NCBI GenBank assembly: GCA_020696855.1
Contig: JAJFMT010000014.1
Coordinates: 1 to 39,436 of the forward strand
From: Pseudobdellovibrio sp.
GTDB taxonomy: Bacteria; Bdellovibrionota; Bdellovibrionia; Bdellovibrionales; Bdellovibrionaceae
Direction of reading: 5' to 3'
Length of the DNA stretch: 39,436 nucleotides
Both the position numbers and the translations under genes were made by a program. Below, piece after piece: positions 17,577-26,608 of this stretch; within the stretch, counting starts at the first letter, position 1; each line of letters begins with the position of its first letter. The notes under the pieces were generated by a model that saw only the letters and a list, made by a program, of their open reading frames with translations, did not search any database and had not been told where the DNA came from.

Positions 17577-17681
17577 TCAAAAGTTAACTTTCAGTACAAC
17601 TGCGGGCACGTCCTTTGGCTGCAAATTTTCCAACGAAATCAGATGGTTACTTGCAAGAACGGCGGGTGCGACTGGTTCCAT
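17577..17681 (-). CDS. Possible 34-residue small protein ahead of ileS
   Basis: A short frame running ATG to TGA in the gap upstream of ileS, with GAGG eight bases before the ATG and a stop 31 bases before the ileS start. The product has one Met, no Cys and a middle segment HLISLENLQPKDVPAVVLK, ending in NF. Codons look like those of the neighbouring genes. It has only one Ile, so it is not an isoleucine attenuation leader. It could be a real small protein, an upstream ORF coupling translation to ileS, or chance. Confidence 0.35.
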   Translation of the reverse strand: MEPVAPAVLASNHLISLENLQPKDVPAVVLKVNF

Positions 17682-17759
17682 TGTGAGTACCTCGTTCTAA
17701 AGGCTAGATTTGTTTTCCCGGCGTAAAACATTCTTTTAAACTGTGTTACTTTTTTTATT

Positions 17760-18458
17760 GTGAAATCAATCACTTATCTCCTTCTATTTTTCTTATTCAT
17801 TGTGGCATTCACTGCGCCATTAAAAGCACAGGAAGCCGCTACAGATGAGGCTGAGGAGGAGACTTCCGCTGAAAATGAAGTTGTGATTAGGCCTGAAACC
17901 TATGCAATTCAGAACCGACCTTACATCTTAAACAAAGAACTTGGCCTTTATTACGCCTATTTACCCCTGGATCACTTCAATCACTTCCATGCTTTTGGCG
18001 CAAGTTACCTGACCTATTACAATGATTACCTGGCGTGGGAAGTTTTTAATGTTGCGGCCTCTACTAATCAGTCAACAGGATTGGCGGACCGGCTTCTGAA
18101 TGACTACAATGCCATTCCTGATACGTTCGACATTTTAAAATATTACTATAGCACAAGCATTGTCTACACGCCGATCTACATGAAGCATCTTTATCAGAAT
18201 GAAAGCATTCGCTTCGGTGATATATCTTTTGTGGCCGGGGCGGGTCTTGCGCGCTTTGACCGCAACGGTAACAGCAACATGATTGAGGGCGGAATTATCT
18301 CGCGTTTTGTTGGCGGCCCCGGTTTTAATTTCAAGCTGGATGTGCGTTACAAAGTTTTCACTAAAAGTGATTTGCGGCCCAATTTAGCTATCGGTCTTGT
18401 TTTTACTTATAACTTCTCTGATGAAGTCACAAAAGGTGTTGATTTCGATGAAGATTAA
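17760..18458 (+). CDS. Outer-membrane beta-barrel, Glt-type gliding cluster
   Basis: 232 residues from a GTG start without an obvious ribosome site. A signal peptide (MKSITYLLLFFLFIVAFTAPLKAQ) is followed by an acidic linker (DEAEEETSAENE) and an aromatic beta-barrel body (HFHAFGASYLTYYNDYLAWEVFNV). First of a run of overlapping genes. In the Myxococcus Agl-Glt system and its Bdellovibrio relatives, small outer-membrane barrels (GltA, GltB, GltH) are encoded beside the TPR and FHA-TonB components, so I infer a GltA/GltB-like role; the family is not recognisable from motifs alone. The last bases overlap the next gene by 11. Confidence 0.68.
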   Translation: MKSITYLLLFFLFIVAFTAPLKAQEAATDEAEEETSAENEVVIRPETYAIQNRPYILNKELGLYYAYLPLDHFNHFHAFGASYLTYYNDYLAWEVFNVAASTNQSTGLADRLLNDYNAIPDTFDILKYYYSTSIVYTPIYMKHLYQNESIRFGDISFVAGAGLARFDRNGNSNMIEGGIISRFVGGPGFNFKLDVRYKVFTKSDLRPNLAIGLVFTYNFSDEVTKGVDFDED

Positions 18459-19065
18459 TTTTCTCGTTATTTTCATTCTTACGTCTTTAGCTTTGCCGTT
18501 ATCGGCAAAAGACGTTTATGACATTCCTGAAGTCAAGCCTATCTTGAACCCGCTTTACCCGGCTTCGCATGAATTCAGTGTGACAGGGGCCTACTTTCCG
18601 GTTGGTGCATTTAATAAACACTTGGGTCTTGGTGGAACCTATTTGTATTATTTTACTCCAAACCACACTTGGGAAGTCACCGGTTATGGTTTTACAGAGC
18701 TGCCGTCATCACTGAAAAAAGTATTAATCGAATCTTATGGTGCGTCTGAAAATGACTTCGCTGTCCTTCAGGGCTTGGTCAAAACCGGGTATCAATGGGT
18801 GCCCTTTTATACGAAAAGCATTCTTTTCAATTCAACATTAATTCACTCAAGAACTTTCTTCGGATTTTCTGCCGGTGCTGCGAGTTTCAAAATTGAATCA
18901 CCACCGATGGTATCTGTCGGTTTTGCCCAGGACTACTATTTTGCGAAACATACAGGATTAAAATTTGCCGTCGATTTTTTACATTTTTTCAGTAAAAACA
19001 AATACATTCAGGATCAGCTGACCATTTCTTTCGGTTTCACATTTATCTGGGGGAGCGGTGAATAA
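18448..19065 (+). CDS. Second outer-membrane beta-barrel, Glt-type gliding cluster
   Basis: About 205 residues from the ATG at 18448; the frame is open from 18397, but the later ATG gives a clean signal peptide (MKINFLVIFILTSLALPLSA). The mature part has the same style as the gene before it (GLGGTYLYYFTPNHTWEVTGYG beside SYLTYYNDYLAWEVFNV), suggesting a diverged tandem paralog. Its end (LTISFGFTFIWGSGE) is a typical final beta strand plus a short tail. It overlaps both neighbours (11 and 8 bases). Inferred partner of the preceding barrel in the same envelope complex. Confidence 0.68.
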   Translation: MKINFLVIFILTSLALPLSAKDVYDIPEVKPILNPLYPASHEFSVTGAYFPVGAFNKHLGLGGTYLYYFTPNHTWEVTGYGFTELPSSLKKVLIESYGASENDFAVLQGLVKTGYQWVPFYTKSILFNSTLIHSRTFFGFSAGAASFKIESPPMVSVGFAQDYYFAKHTGLKFAVDFLHFFSKNKYIQDQLTISFGFTFIWGSGE

Positions 19066-20530
19066 AATCCTAACTTTCCTCATCGTTATTTGCGTATTTC
19101 TACAGGCATCTGCACAAATTAAGTTTGAACAAAATCCGTTTGAAAAAGCGGAGCCTTTCGAATATCAATCCGTCAGAAACAGTTTCTGGAAAGAGATTGA
19201 CCAGCAGCTTAAACAGGGGATGTTTGACGAAGCTTTGGCGCTTGCGTTCAGTCAGGAAACTAAATCGCTTAAGCTCAACGAAAAAGCCGAAGTTTATCTT
19301 GCCGTGGCTGAAATCGCGGTACGAACGGGGCATCCGTATATTGCGACTATGCTGGCGCACGAGATTACCCACATATTTCCGTTAAGTAATCAGGCGATTC
19401 GCTCTTACTTTCTTCTGGAAGAAATTTTAAGAAAGCACGCCATTTACGACGAATTCATCATCGGTGAAACCATCATCGAGCAGGACATCAACTTCGAAAA
19501 TAAAAAAATTCCGGGAGAGCTTCGCGGCTTTTTAGGTTATTTGTTTTTTCAAAGTCACCGCGCACAGAATTTTACGAAGTGGGAAGCCCAGGCTAAGCAG
19601 TTTATCACGCCAAATACCGAATGGGCGTTCCGCTTAGAGTACGACCGTGCCTTGTACGAGCTTTACAACGACCGTTTTGATGAAGCCCTGAAGATTTTTG
19701 ACGGATTAATGAATAACGAACTGGCTTCAGATTATCTTCGTAAAAAAGCCAAGCGTCAGTACGCACGCCTGATCTTTGAAAAAGGTGAGTTCCAAAAATC
19801 TTTTCAGATGCTGAAGTCTTTACAGTTTGAGCAGGATGACCGCGGTTCTATTTTGTTAGAGCGTGCCTGGACAAAATATTATTTAAAACACTACTCGAAG
19901 GCATTGGGGCTTCTCACAGCGCTGGATGCAAAACTTTTTGATTCTTCGCGCACGCCGGAAACTGAAATTTTAAAAATGCTGATCTTCAAAGAGCTCTGCC
20001 ATTATGATTCGGTATTTGATATTAAAAAACGCTTTGACCGCCGCTACAAATCAGCGTTGCAGGATATTAAATTAAGAAAAGATTTAAGTAAAAACCGCGA
20101 GATCATGCAGCTGGCGCTTCAGCGGCCTGCCTTAAAAAATTATTCGGCTTTCATCGGCGGGCTCCGCCAGGACTTCCAATGGCTGAAGAAGAAGGCGACT
20201 AACGGCCAGCTCATGGAAGACCTGCAGACGAAGGTCGCGCTGCAGGACAAGCAAATGCAGGATATCTTAAGTTTAAAAATCCGCGATCAGTTGCGAAAAT
20301 CGTCAAATGACCTTCTAGACTGGAACGAACAAGTGAACTTCCTGGACTATCAAACCCGGGTAGACAGCCTAAGGATCAGAAGGTCAGATAAAGAGCTGAA
20401 CTATAGACCTGAGGCTATTCCCCTAATCACTTTTGACAGGCTATACTGGTTGTATAAGGGAGAAGTGTGGTTAGATGAAATTGAAAATCTTCGCGTCTTG
20501 GTTACCTCACGGTGCCAGAAGACTAAATAA
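19058..20530 (+). CDS. Periplasmic helical-repeat (TPR-like) protein, Glt cluster
   Basis: 490 residues from a GTG inside the end of the preceding gene. The signal peptide (MNKILTFLIVICVFLQASAQ) directs it to the periplasm. Most of the rest is alpha-helical with TPR-like units, such as EWAFRLEYDRALYELYNDRFDEALKIFDGLM and the LLERAWTKYYLKHYSKALGLL stretch. TPR proteins of the Glt complex (for example GltC, GltE) scaffold the periplasmic part of the motor. I cannot assign which of these it matches. The last 56 bases overlap the next gene in another frame. Confidence 0.68.
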   Translation: MNKILTFLIVICVFLQASAQIKFEQNPFEKAEPFEYQSVRNSFWKEIDQQLKQGMFDEALALAFSQETKSLKLNEKAEVYLAVAEIAVRTGHPYIATMLAHEITHIFPLSNQAIRSYFLLEEILRKHAIYDEFIIGETIIEQDINFENKKIPGELRGFLGYLFFQSHRAQNFTKWEAQAKQFITPNTEWAFRLEYDRALYELYNDRFDEALKIFDGLMNNELASDYLRKKAKRQYARLIFEKGEFQKSFQMLKSLQFEQDDRGSILLERAWTKYYLKHYSKALGLLTALDAKLFDSSRTPETEILKMLIFKELCHYDSVFDIKKRFDRRYKSALQDIKLRKDLSKNREIMQLALQRPALKNYSAFIGGLRQDFQWLKKKATNGQLMEDLQTKVALQDKQMQDILSLKIRDQLRKSSNDLLDWNEQVNFLDYQTRVDSLRIRRSDKELNYRPEAIPLITFDRLYWLYKGEVWLDEIENLRVLVTSRCQKTK

Positions 20531-23500
20531 TTTCGTTCTCCTTTTTTCAGTTTCAATTCTGTTTTCTATTTCTGTTAACGCACAAAACAAGCTGACACTT
20601 TCGCAAGTCCGAAAAGATTTAGCGAGTCTCGAAAAATCAATCAACATTACAAAATCAAAAATGAAAGAGGCAGGAGACATTTCGTTTCTTCCTGACCTGT
20701 ATTTCGTTTTGGCTGACTTATACCACGAAAAAAGCCGTCTTCTTTACGAAGAAGAAAAAATTAAATTCCCTAAAAAAAATCCTGAAGATCTGGATATGGG
20801 TCCCAGCAAAAAAGCAAAAAAGCTGGCCATTGAAACTTACACGCGTTTTACCGAAAATTACCCGAAAGATCCTTACGTTGATAAAGCTTTCTTTAACATC
20901 GCAACCAGCTACCGTGAGTTAGGGCAAATCGAAGACATGGTGAATGCGTTTATCCGTATCACTAAAGACTTCCCAAAATCAAAATTCTGGGAAGAAAGCC
21001 AGCTGCGTTTAGGCGATTACTTTTTTGAACGCAAAAAGCAGTACGATCTGGCACAGGAAATTTACCAAAAGATCGTCGACCGCGGGAACAATCCGTACAT
21101 TCCGTTTGCAAAGTACAAAATGGGGTTTTGCTATATTCGTGAAGATAAATTCGATAAAGCGCTGGCCGTTTTCGAAAGTATTTTGCTGGTTGATTTCAAA
21201 TCAGCAGCGGACCAGAACCTTTCTGACGAATTTAAAATGACTGACATCCGCCGTGATGCCTTGATCGCGCTGGTGTGGCCGTATTCCGAGATGGAAAAGC
21301 AAAGTGAAGAGCGCAAGAATGCCGCTGTTTATTTTGAAAGCCTGGCACCTGACCGTGTATCTTTGCTTCAGGTTCTTGGTAAACTCGGTAAGCGCTTAAT
21401 GGTGAAAAACAAGCCCGAGCAAGCCGTGCCGGTGTTTGCCCGTTTAATTGAACTTTCATATGAACTGGAAGTAAAAGTCAGCGCCATCAATAATTTTTAC
21501 GAAGCCTACAAAAAATCGAAAGCTCCGTTCAATGTTTCGCGCGTTGTAAAACCGATAACAACGACGATGTCGCAGCTTCGCAGTGCCAGCACCGTTTCTG
21601 TCGCTGAAAGAAAAACGGCAGAAAACAATTTTGAAATTTACATCCGTGATTTGAGTACCGCGATGAATAAGCAGGCTCTTGCCGCGAATTCAAATGAGAT
21701 GTTAAAAGATACGGCCGAAGTTTACGAAGATTACCTGACGCTTTTTCCGCGCGGCCGCTTCTACGCGGATATCGCAACGAACTTAGCTGAAATTTACTTT
21801 AAACTGAATCAGTACTCACGCGCCGGTTATTTCTATGAACAGGCTTACAAAAGAAAAAACAATGTCGAGCTTCTACAGTCTTCGATTAAGTCATACGGTG
21901 AGGCGATCTTAAATCAGGATAAGCTGACACGCCTTGAAGTTGAAGAATCACGCACAGGATACGGGGATATGGGCCGTGCCTATATCAAATTAAACCCGGC
22001 TGACCCGATTGCAAAAGACATTCAGTTTAATATTGCTAAGATCTATTATGATGAACGCAAATTTGATATCGCCGTTTCGGAATTCCAGAAGTTCATCAGT
22101 GCAAATCCTGAAAATCCAAAATCTAAATTAGCTATCAATTTAATTCTTGATACCTACAATCAGCGCGAAGACTACAAAGGCCTGATCCAATTCGGCCAAA
22201 GTATTTTAAGCGGGCGCTCGCCTGCATCTGCTGATTCTGAATTCAAGAGTGAAATTTCAGAAATCGTTAAGCAGGCGCAGTTCCGTACGATTGAAAATAA
22301 AGTCGGGGACCCCCGCAGCCGCGACTACGCAAAAAAATTACTCGCAATGGGGCAGAAGTACAGCGGAAGTTCCCTTGGAGACTTGGCGATTTACGAAGCT
22401 TATACGAGCTTAAAACAGAAGAAGGATCCTCTGGTTTACGAAGCGGGAGAGCAGCTTCTTGAAAAACATGCCGATTCTAAATACGCAAAAGAGGTCGTGG
22501 GCGACTTAGGGCAAATTGCAATTCAAAGCGGTGACTTTGACCGTGCTGCTGTTTACTTCGAAAGATTTATTGCAAAGTATCCTAATGACGACTTATCAAG
22601 AACACTGATAAAGAGCGCCGCGATACTTCGCGAAAATCAGGGCGACTACGTTGCCGCTTACGAGCATTACAAAAAAATGGGAGTGCCATTTACAAAACTC
22701 GCAGAGCTTCTGGCGAAAAGTAAAAAGTGGAAGCAGTTAAATGAGCTGGCTTTAAGCCAGACAACTCAGGACATCTATTCGACTTACTATACCGGTTTAA
22801 GCCTTGTGCGTTTAGGTGAAAGAGCATCATCCCGTCCTTATTTTGATAAGGTATTAAAGTTCCCGGCGCTGACTGAAGATCAACGTACGATCGCTGCACA
22901 CTCGCTGTATCTGCGCGCGGGCGATGCTCTTAAAGACTATAAAACAATTCAGTTCGGCCGCGGTGATGATAACGAGGTAACGAAAATTAAAGGCGAAAAG
23001 CTGAAAGTGCTTAATGGCGTTTATGACCGTGTTATCACTTACGGAAACGGTAAGTGGGTTATCGGTTCGTTATATGAGCTTGGCCAGTCTTATAAAGAGT
23101 TCGCAGACTTCTTAGGGCAAGTGCCGATTCCGCAGGGTTTAACTCCGGATGTGGTGGCCCAGTATAAAGCCGCCGTAAAAGCCCAAGCCGATGAGTACCG
23201 TTCAAAAGCCAACAATTACTTTAAAATGTGTCTGGCAAATGCAGAAAAATTTGAAGTCTTTACTTTATTCGTTAAAGGCTGCAGATCAAACGGTGATTAC
23301 ATCGTTGATGAAGCCATCGACGAAGTGAACGTACGAAAACCTGCGGGCAAAATGACTCCTGATATTAAAAAAATCCGTAAAGCTTTGCTTGATAAAGCAG
23401 ATCAGCCGGAGCTCGTAAAAGACCTGGGCCTTATTTATATGAGAAATCAGGATTACGGCATGGCGAAGCTGGCGTTTAACCGTTACGTTGAAATGCGTCC

Positions 23501-23747
23501 GGGTAATGCGGAAGGTACGGCCTTATTAGGCGTAATCGAAATGTACAGCCTTGATTTTGAAAAAGCTAAAAACTATTTCAAAGTGGCTCAACAGCAGGAT
23601 AAAAATTCAGGTTTAAGTCAGCTGGGATTAGCTGCGCTTTATAAAAAATTCGGTTTCACTAAGTTGTACACGCAAATGTCAGCAAAATTACCAACCAACC
23701 GCCGCCAGTATGCTAAATTGCATCCTTGGATTGAAGAAGTCCTGTAG
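20475..23747 (+). CDS. Large periplasmic TPR protein, Glt cluster
   Basis: 1090 residues. A signal-like hydrophobic stretch (NNFVLLFSVSILFSISVNAQ) ends near residue 36. The body is a long array of TPR or TPR-like repeats, e.g. DKAFFNIATSYRELGQIEDM, YDLAQEIYQKIVDRGNNPYI and a C-terminal pair YMRNQDYGMAKLAFNRYVEM. It also contains the YDERKFDIAVSEFQKFI unit typical of YbgF/BamD-like TPRs. A GltD-like periplasmic scaffold spanning toward the outer membrane is my inference from size and neighbours. It starts 56 bases inside the previous gene and its stop shares a base with the next start (TAGTG), so translation is probably coupled. Confidence 0.72.
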   Translation: MKLKIFASWLPHGARRLNNFVLLFSVSILFSISVNAQNKLTLSQVRKDLASLEKSINITKSKMKEAGDISFLPDLYFVLADLYHEKSRLLYEEEKIKFPKKNPEDLDMGPSKKAKKLAIETYTRFTENYPKDPYVDKAFFNIATSYRELGQIEDMVNAFIRITKDFPKSKFWEESQLRLGDYFFERKKQYDLAQEIYQKIVDRGNNPYIPFAKYKMGFCYIREDKFDKALAVFESILLVDFKSAADQNLSDEFKMTDIRRDALIALVWPYSEMEKQSEERKNAAVYFESLAPDRVSLLQVLGKLGKRLMVKNKPEQAVPVFARLIELSYELEVKVSAINNFYEAYKKSKAPFNVSRVVKPITTTMSQLRSASTVSVAERKTAENNFEIYIRDLSTAMNKQALAANSNEMLKDTAEVYEDYLTLFPRGRFYADIATNLAEIYFKLNQYSRAGYFYEQAYKRKNNVELLQSSIKSYGEAILNQDKLTRLEVEESRTGYGDMGRAYIKLNPADPIAKDIQFNIAKIYYDERKFDIAVSEFQKFISANPENPKSKLAINLILDTYNQREDYKGLIQFGQSILSGRSPASADSEFKSEISEIVKQAQFRTIENKVGDPRSRDYAKKLLAMGQKYSGSSLGDLAIYEAYTSLKQKKDPLVYEAGEQLLEKHADSKYAKEVVGDLGQIAIQSGDFDRAAVYFERFIAKYPNDDLSRTLIKSAAILRENQGDYVAAYEHYKKMGVPFTKLAELLAKSKKWKQLNELALSQTTQDIYSTYYTGLSLVRLGERASSRPYFDKVLKFPALTEDQRTIAAHSLYLRAGDALKDYKTIQFGRGDDNEVTKIKGEKLKVLNGVYDRVITYGNGKWVIGSLYELGQSYKEFADFLGQVPIPQGLTPDVVAQYKAAVKAQADEYRSKANNYFKMCLANAEKFEVFTLFVKGCRSNGDYIVDEAIDEVNVRKPAGKMTPDIKKIRKALLDKADQPELVKDLGLIYMRNQDYGMAKLAFNRYVEMRPGNAEGTALLGVIEMYSLDFEKAKNYFKVAQQQDKNSGLSQLGLAALYKKFGFTKLYTQMSAKLPTNRRQYAKLHPWIEEVL

Positions 23748-25843
23748 TGGAAGATCTCGGCCGGATAAAGTTATTTGAATACAAGATCCGGCTTTTTCAG
23801 GACGGTAATCAGTTCTACGAAAATAATTTCAAACATCATACAATCGTTATTGGCCGTGAAGATGACTGCGACTTGGTTATTCAGGATAAGTCGATCTCGC
23901 GCAAGCATTTACGTTTAGACGTAGACATTGAAAAGTTTTATGTGACAGACATGGGCTCTTCAAACGGAACCTATGTTGATAATGTTAAAATTGAAGGCCG
24001 TACCCGCATTAGCTCCGGCTCGCATATCCGTGCCGGTAAAATTACGATTCAGGTTGAAATTCCTGAAGTCAAAGTTGAAGAACTCAAAGACATCGGTCAA
24101 AAGTATTCTAAATCAAACAAAGAAGTCGAAGAGATTACGCTTTCTAAAATCGCGCTTCATGTAGAAGACCGGTTAGAAACCACAAGAAATCACGCCGAGA
24201 TCATGGCTGTTGTCGACAAACACTTTGTTGAAGAGATGGCGAAGTATCATCCGGGTTCCAATAAATACATCAGTAAAAAAATTGAATCGCTCGTTCTGTG
24301 GAACAAGCAGATTTTCGATGTAGATGAGTTCGGTTACAAAGATACTATTACTGTAGGGCCTGACTACGACGATTCGATTCATATCCCTGGCTTACCGATG
24401 ACGTGGGTCTTAAGTGAATATGAAATGAATGAAGCGATATTCACTGTGCCGAAGAATCTGGATGTCTTTGCGATTCGCGGGTCAGATTATTTATCACGCC
24501 AGCAGTTAGTAGCTGAAAAGCGCATGCGCGAAGATCAGCATGTTGTGCAAATTCAGATTTCTCACTATGACGTTCTTCGCGTTGAGATTAATGAAAATAC
24601 TCAGCTTTACTTCCGTTACGTTCCGTCAACGGTAGAGCTGGAGTCAAAAAAACTTTTAAATCCTGACGTTCTGATTAAAAAAGCTTTAATCACATCGTTT
24701 TTTATTCATTTATTTTTGTCGCTTATTTTCTTTTTGCTTCCGAAAGAAAAACTTGTTCCTCCGAAGCCAAAAGAAGAGCCACCGCGCATTGCAAAATTAA
24801 TTGTAGAAGAAAAGAAGATTGAGCCGCCGGTTATTCCGCCTGTTATCCCGGAACCTGAGCCGCCGAAGCCAGAGCCGGAACCAGAACCAATTAAAGAACC
24901 GGAACCGGAGCCACCTAAGCCAGAGCCGGAACCGCCGAAGCCGCCACCGGTAAAAGAACCGGAGCCGCCTAAGCCTCCGCCTAAAAAAGAGCCGCCACCG
25001 AAACCTAAAAAAGTTGAAGTGCAGCCTCCTAAAAAAATAGAAAAACCGAAACCGGTGCAAAAGCAAACGGAAGTGGTGCAAAGACCTGTTGCGCCTCCTG
25101 TACAGGCGCAGCCTGCGCAGAATCCGAAGGGTGATAACCGCCCTGCCGGTCCGCAACCTGTACCGACTCCGGTGCAGCCGCCGACTCCGCCACCACCGAA
25201 GCCTGTAGACATTTCGAAGCTGGGCCCGTTAGCGGCGTTAAGCGGATTAAAACTGGATTCCCGCGCAACGAAGGCTCCGCCTGCGATTAACATTGCTCAA
25301 ACAAGTGCGAACACAACAACGGGCGCACCAACTGTTGGGATGAATGCGATTACAGGTGATTTAAAAAATCAAACGGCAACCGTGGCGCAGAATAATGCGA
25401 ACACCGGCACGATTCGCACAAAAGGAAGCGCCAGTGCGAAAGATTCATTTAATACAAAAGGTTTAGGAAGCGGTACAGGTACTCGCGGAGTAAAAGGCGC
25501 AGTTGTCGGAGCACCGAAACTGGCTGCCGCAAACAGCGGGCGGACAGAAGGTCTCAGCCGTGACCAGGTCTTGAAAGCCATTCAGCCTTACTTAGGAAAA
25601 ATTCAGTCGTGCTACGAGCGATCAATGTTATCAGACCCGAATCTTGCGGGTGTGATCGACTTTGAGTGGGTGATTTCAGCAAGCGGTAAAGTCAGTTCGG
25701 TCGGAATCAAAAAGAATTCAGTCGCCGGCGGCGAGCAGCTGGGTGAATGTGTGTCTGGCGTGATTCAATCGATCAAATTCCCGAATGCATCCAACGGCGA
25801 GCAAACATACCCGAATATTTCATTCCCATTCGGAAGAATGTAG
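23747..25843 (+). CDS. gltG: GltG-like FHA/TonB-type inner-membrane protein
   Basis: 698 residues from GTG. Domains in order: a canonical FHA phosphopeptide-binding domain at about 30-105 (IGREDDCDLVIQDKSISRKH, then GSSNGTYVDN); a cytoplasmic linker domain to about 310; one membrane helix at about 314-333 (LITSFFIHLFLSLIFFLLP); a long periplasmic Pro/Glu/Lys-rich rod at about 335-485 (EPEPPKPEPEP repeats); and an AgmX/PglI-type C-terminal domain at about 600-698 (LSRDQVLKAIQPYLGKIQSCYERSM). This architecture is that of Myxococcus GltG, which links the AglRQS motor to the outer envelope. It follows the TPR gene with a one-base overlap and precedes the TolQ-type gene. Confidence 0.83.
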   Translation: MEDLGRIKLFEYKIRLFQDGNQFYENNFKHHTIVIGREDDCDLVIQDKSISRKHLRLDVDIEKFYVTDMGSSNGTYVDNVKIEGRTRISSGSHIRAGKITIQVEIPEVKVEELKDIGQKYSKSNKEVEEITLSKIALHVEDRLETTRNHAEIMAVVDKHFVEEMAKYHPGSNKYISKKIESLVLWNKQIFDVDEFGYKDTITVGPDYDDSIHIPGLPMTWVLSEYEMNEAIFTVPKNLDVFAIRGSDYLSRQQLVAEKRMREDQHVVQIQISHYDVLRVEINENTQLYFRYVPSTVELESKKLLNPDVLIKKALITSFFIHLFLSLIFFLLPKEKLVPPKPKEEPPRIAKLIVEEKKIEPPVIPPVIPEPEPPKPEPEPEPIKEPEPEPPKPEPEPPKPPPVKEPEPPKPPPKKEPPPKPKKVEVQPPKKIEKPKPVQKQTEVVQRPVAPPVQAQPAQNPKGDNRPAGPQPVPTPVQPPTPPPPKPVDISKLGPLAALSGLKLDSRATKAPPAINIAQTSANTTTGAPTVGMNAITGDLKNQTATVAQNNANTGTIRTKGSASAKDSFNTKGLGSGTGTRGVKGAVVGAPKLAAANSGRTEGLSRDQVLKAIQPYLGKIQSCYERSMLSDPNLAGVIDFEWVISASGKVSSVGIKKNSVAGGEQLGECVSGVIQSIKFPNASNGEQTYPNISFPFGRM

Positions 25844-25889
25844 TCAGACAAAAGTCCGTAAGCAACAGGTCTAATTTGTACAATTGTTT

Positions 25890-25918
25890 TTGTACTCGTG
25901 ATTATCCCGTCATAAAAT
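25890..25918 (+). promoter_or_regulatory. Putative promoter of the TolQ-ExbD unit
   Basis: TTGTAC followed after exactly 17 bases by TAAAAT (five of six to TATAAT), inside the 111-base gap after the GltG-like gene. It would let the motor genes be transcribed separately from the structural genes upstream. Confidence 0.45.
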
Positions 25919-25954
25919 CAGAGTGATACAAGCTTCTTACAACGGGAGTCTCAG

Positions 25955-26605
25955 GTGGAAATTTTTGCATCGATTATTGAAAACTTTAAGCACGAGCCGC
26001 TGTTTATGTGGTCGATTCTTATTACGTCGCTTGTAGGTTTGGCGATCTCTGCAGAAAGACTTTTATACGTTCAGCAGGCATCAAGCCTTGATAAAGATGA
26101 TTTCATGAACCGTGTAAATCAACAAATCCTGCGCGGTAACTTGCCGGCAGCGATACAAGTTTGTATGCAGCTTGAAAATCCGTTAACAAACATTGTAAAA
26201 GCGGGATTAGTTGCAGTTGCGAATAATAAAAGTGCAGAAGAAGTGCAAACAGCAATGGATGCTGTTGCCTTACGTGAGATTCCAAAAATTGAAAAACGCA
26301 CAAGCTTACTGGCGCTCATGTCGAACTTAGCAACGCTGATCGGTCTTTTAGGAACAATCGCCGGTCTGATCGGTGCCTTCAAAGCCGCAGCCGGTGCCAG
26401 CCCCGAACAAAAAGCGGTGATGCTTTCTAACTCGATTTCTCTTGCGATGAACTGTACCGCATTCGGTCTGTTCGTCGCGATTCCGCTTCTTGCGATCTAC
26501 GGTTACATTCAAACACGCGCAACTGAAACTGTTGATGATATTCACGAAGTCGCCGTACAAACGCTGAACTTCATTATCTCTAACCGCGATAAATTCAAAG
26601 GATAG
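25955..26605 (+). CDS. aglR: AglR-like TolQ/ExbB/MotA proton-channel protein
   Basis: 216 residues, GTG start six bases after GGGAG. It has three membrane helices in the TolQ/ExbB arrangement: one near the N terminus (WSILITSLVGLAISAERLLY), then a cytoplasmic loop, then LLALMSNLATLIGLLGTIAGLIGAF and NCTAFGLFVAIPLLAIYGYI. TolQ/ExbB pentamers use the proton gradient to drive a partner protein. Beside a GltG-like gene and two ExbD genes the best assignment is AglR of the gliding motor; a generic ExbB is the alternative. It is four bases before the first ExbD gene. Confidence 0.83.
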   Translation: MEIFASIIENFKHEPLFMWSILITSLVGLAISAERLLYVQQASSLDKDDFMNRVNQQILRGNLPAAIQVCMQLENPLTNIVKAGLVAVANNKSAEEVQTAMDAVALREIPKIEKRTSLLALMSNLATLIGLLGTIAGLIGAFKAAAGASPEQKAVMLSNSISLAMNCTAFGLFVAIPLLAIYGYIQTRATETVDDIHEVAVQTLNFIISNRDKFKG

Positions 26606-26608
26606 TCG

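Noticed and set aside
17640..17700. T-box-like string (gggtgcgactggttcc) upstream of ileS
   Set aside because: It is on the plus strand, opposite to ileS, does not match the conserved T-box core and has no specifier stem or terminator alongside.
24800..25060. CRISPR-like regular repeats
   Set aside because: The repeats are short, imperfect and in frame, encoding the proline-rich rod; no spacers and no cas genes.
24706..25293. Long Gly/Ser-rich antisense reading frame
   Set aside because: It is the mirror of the Pro/Glu codon repeats of the GltG-like gene and has no ribosome site; a shadow of biased codons.
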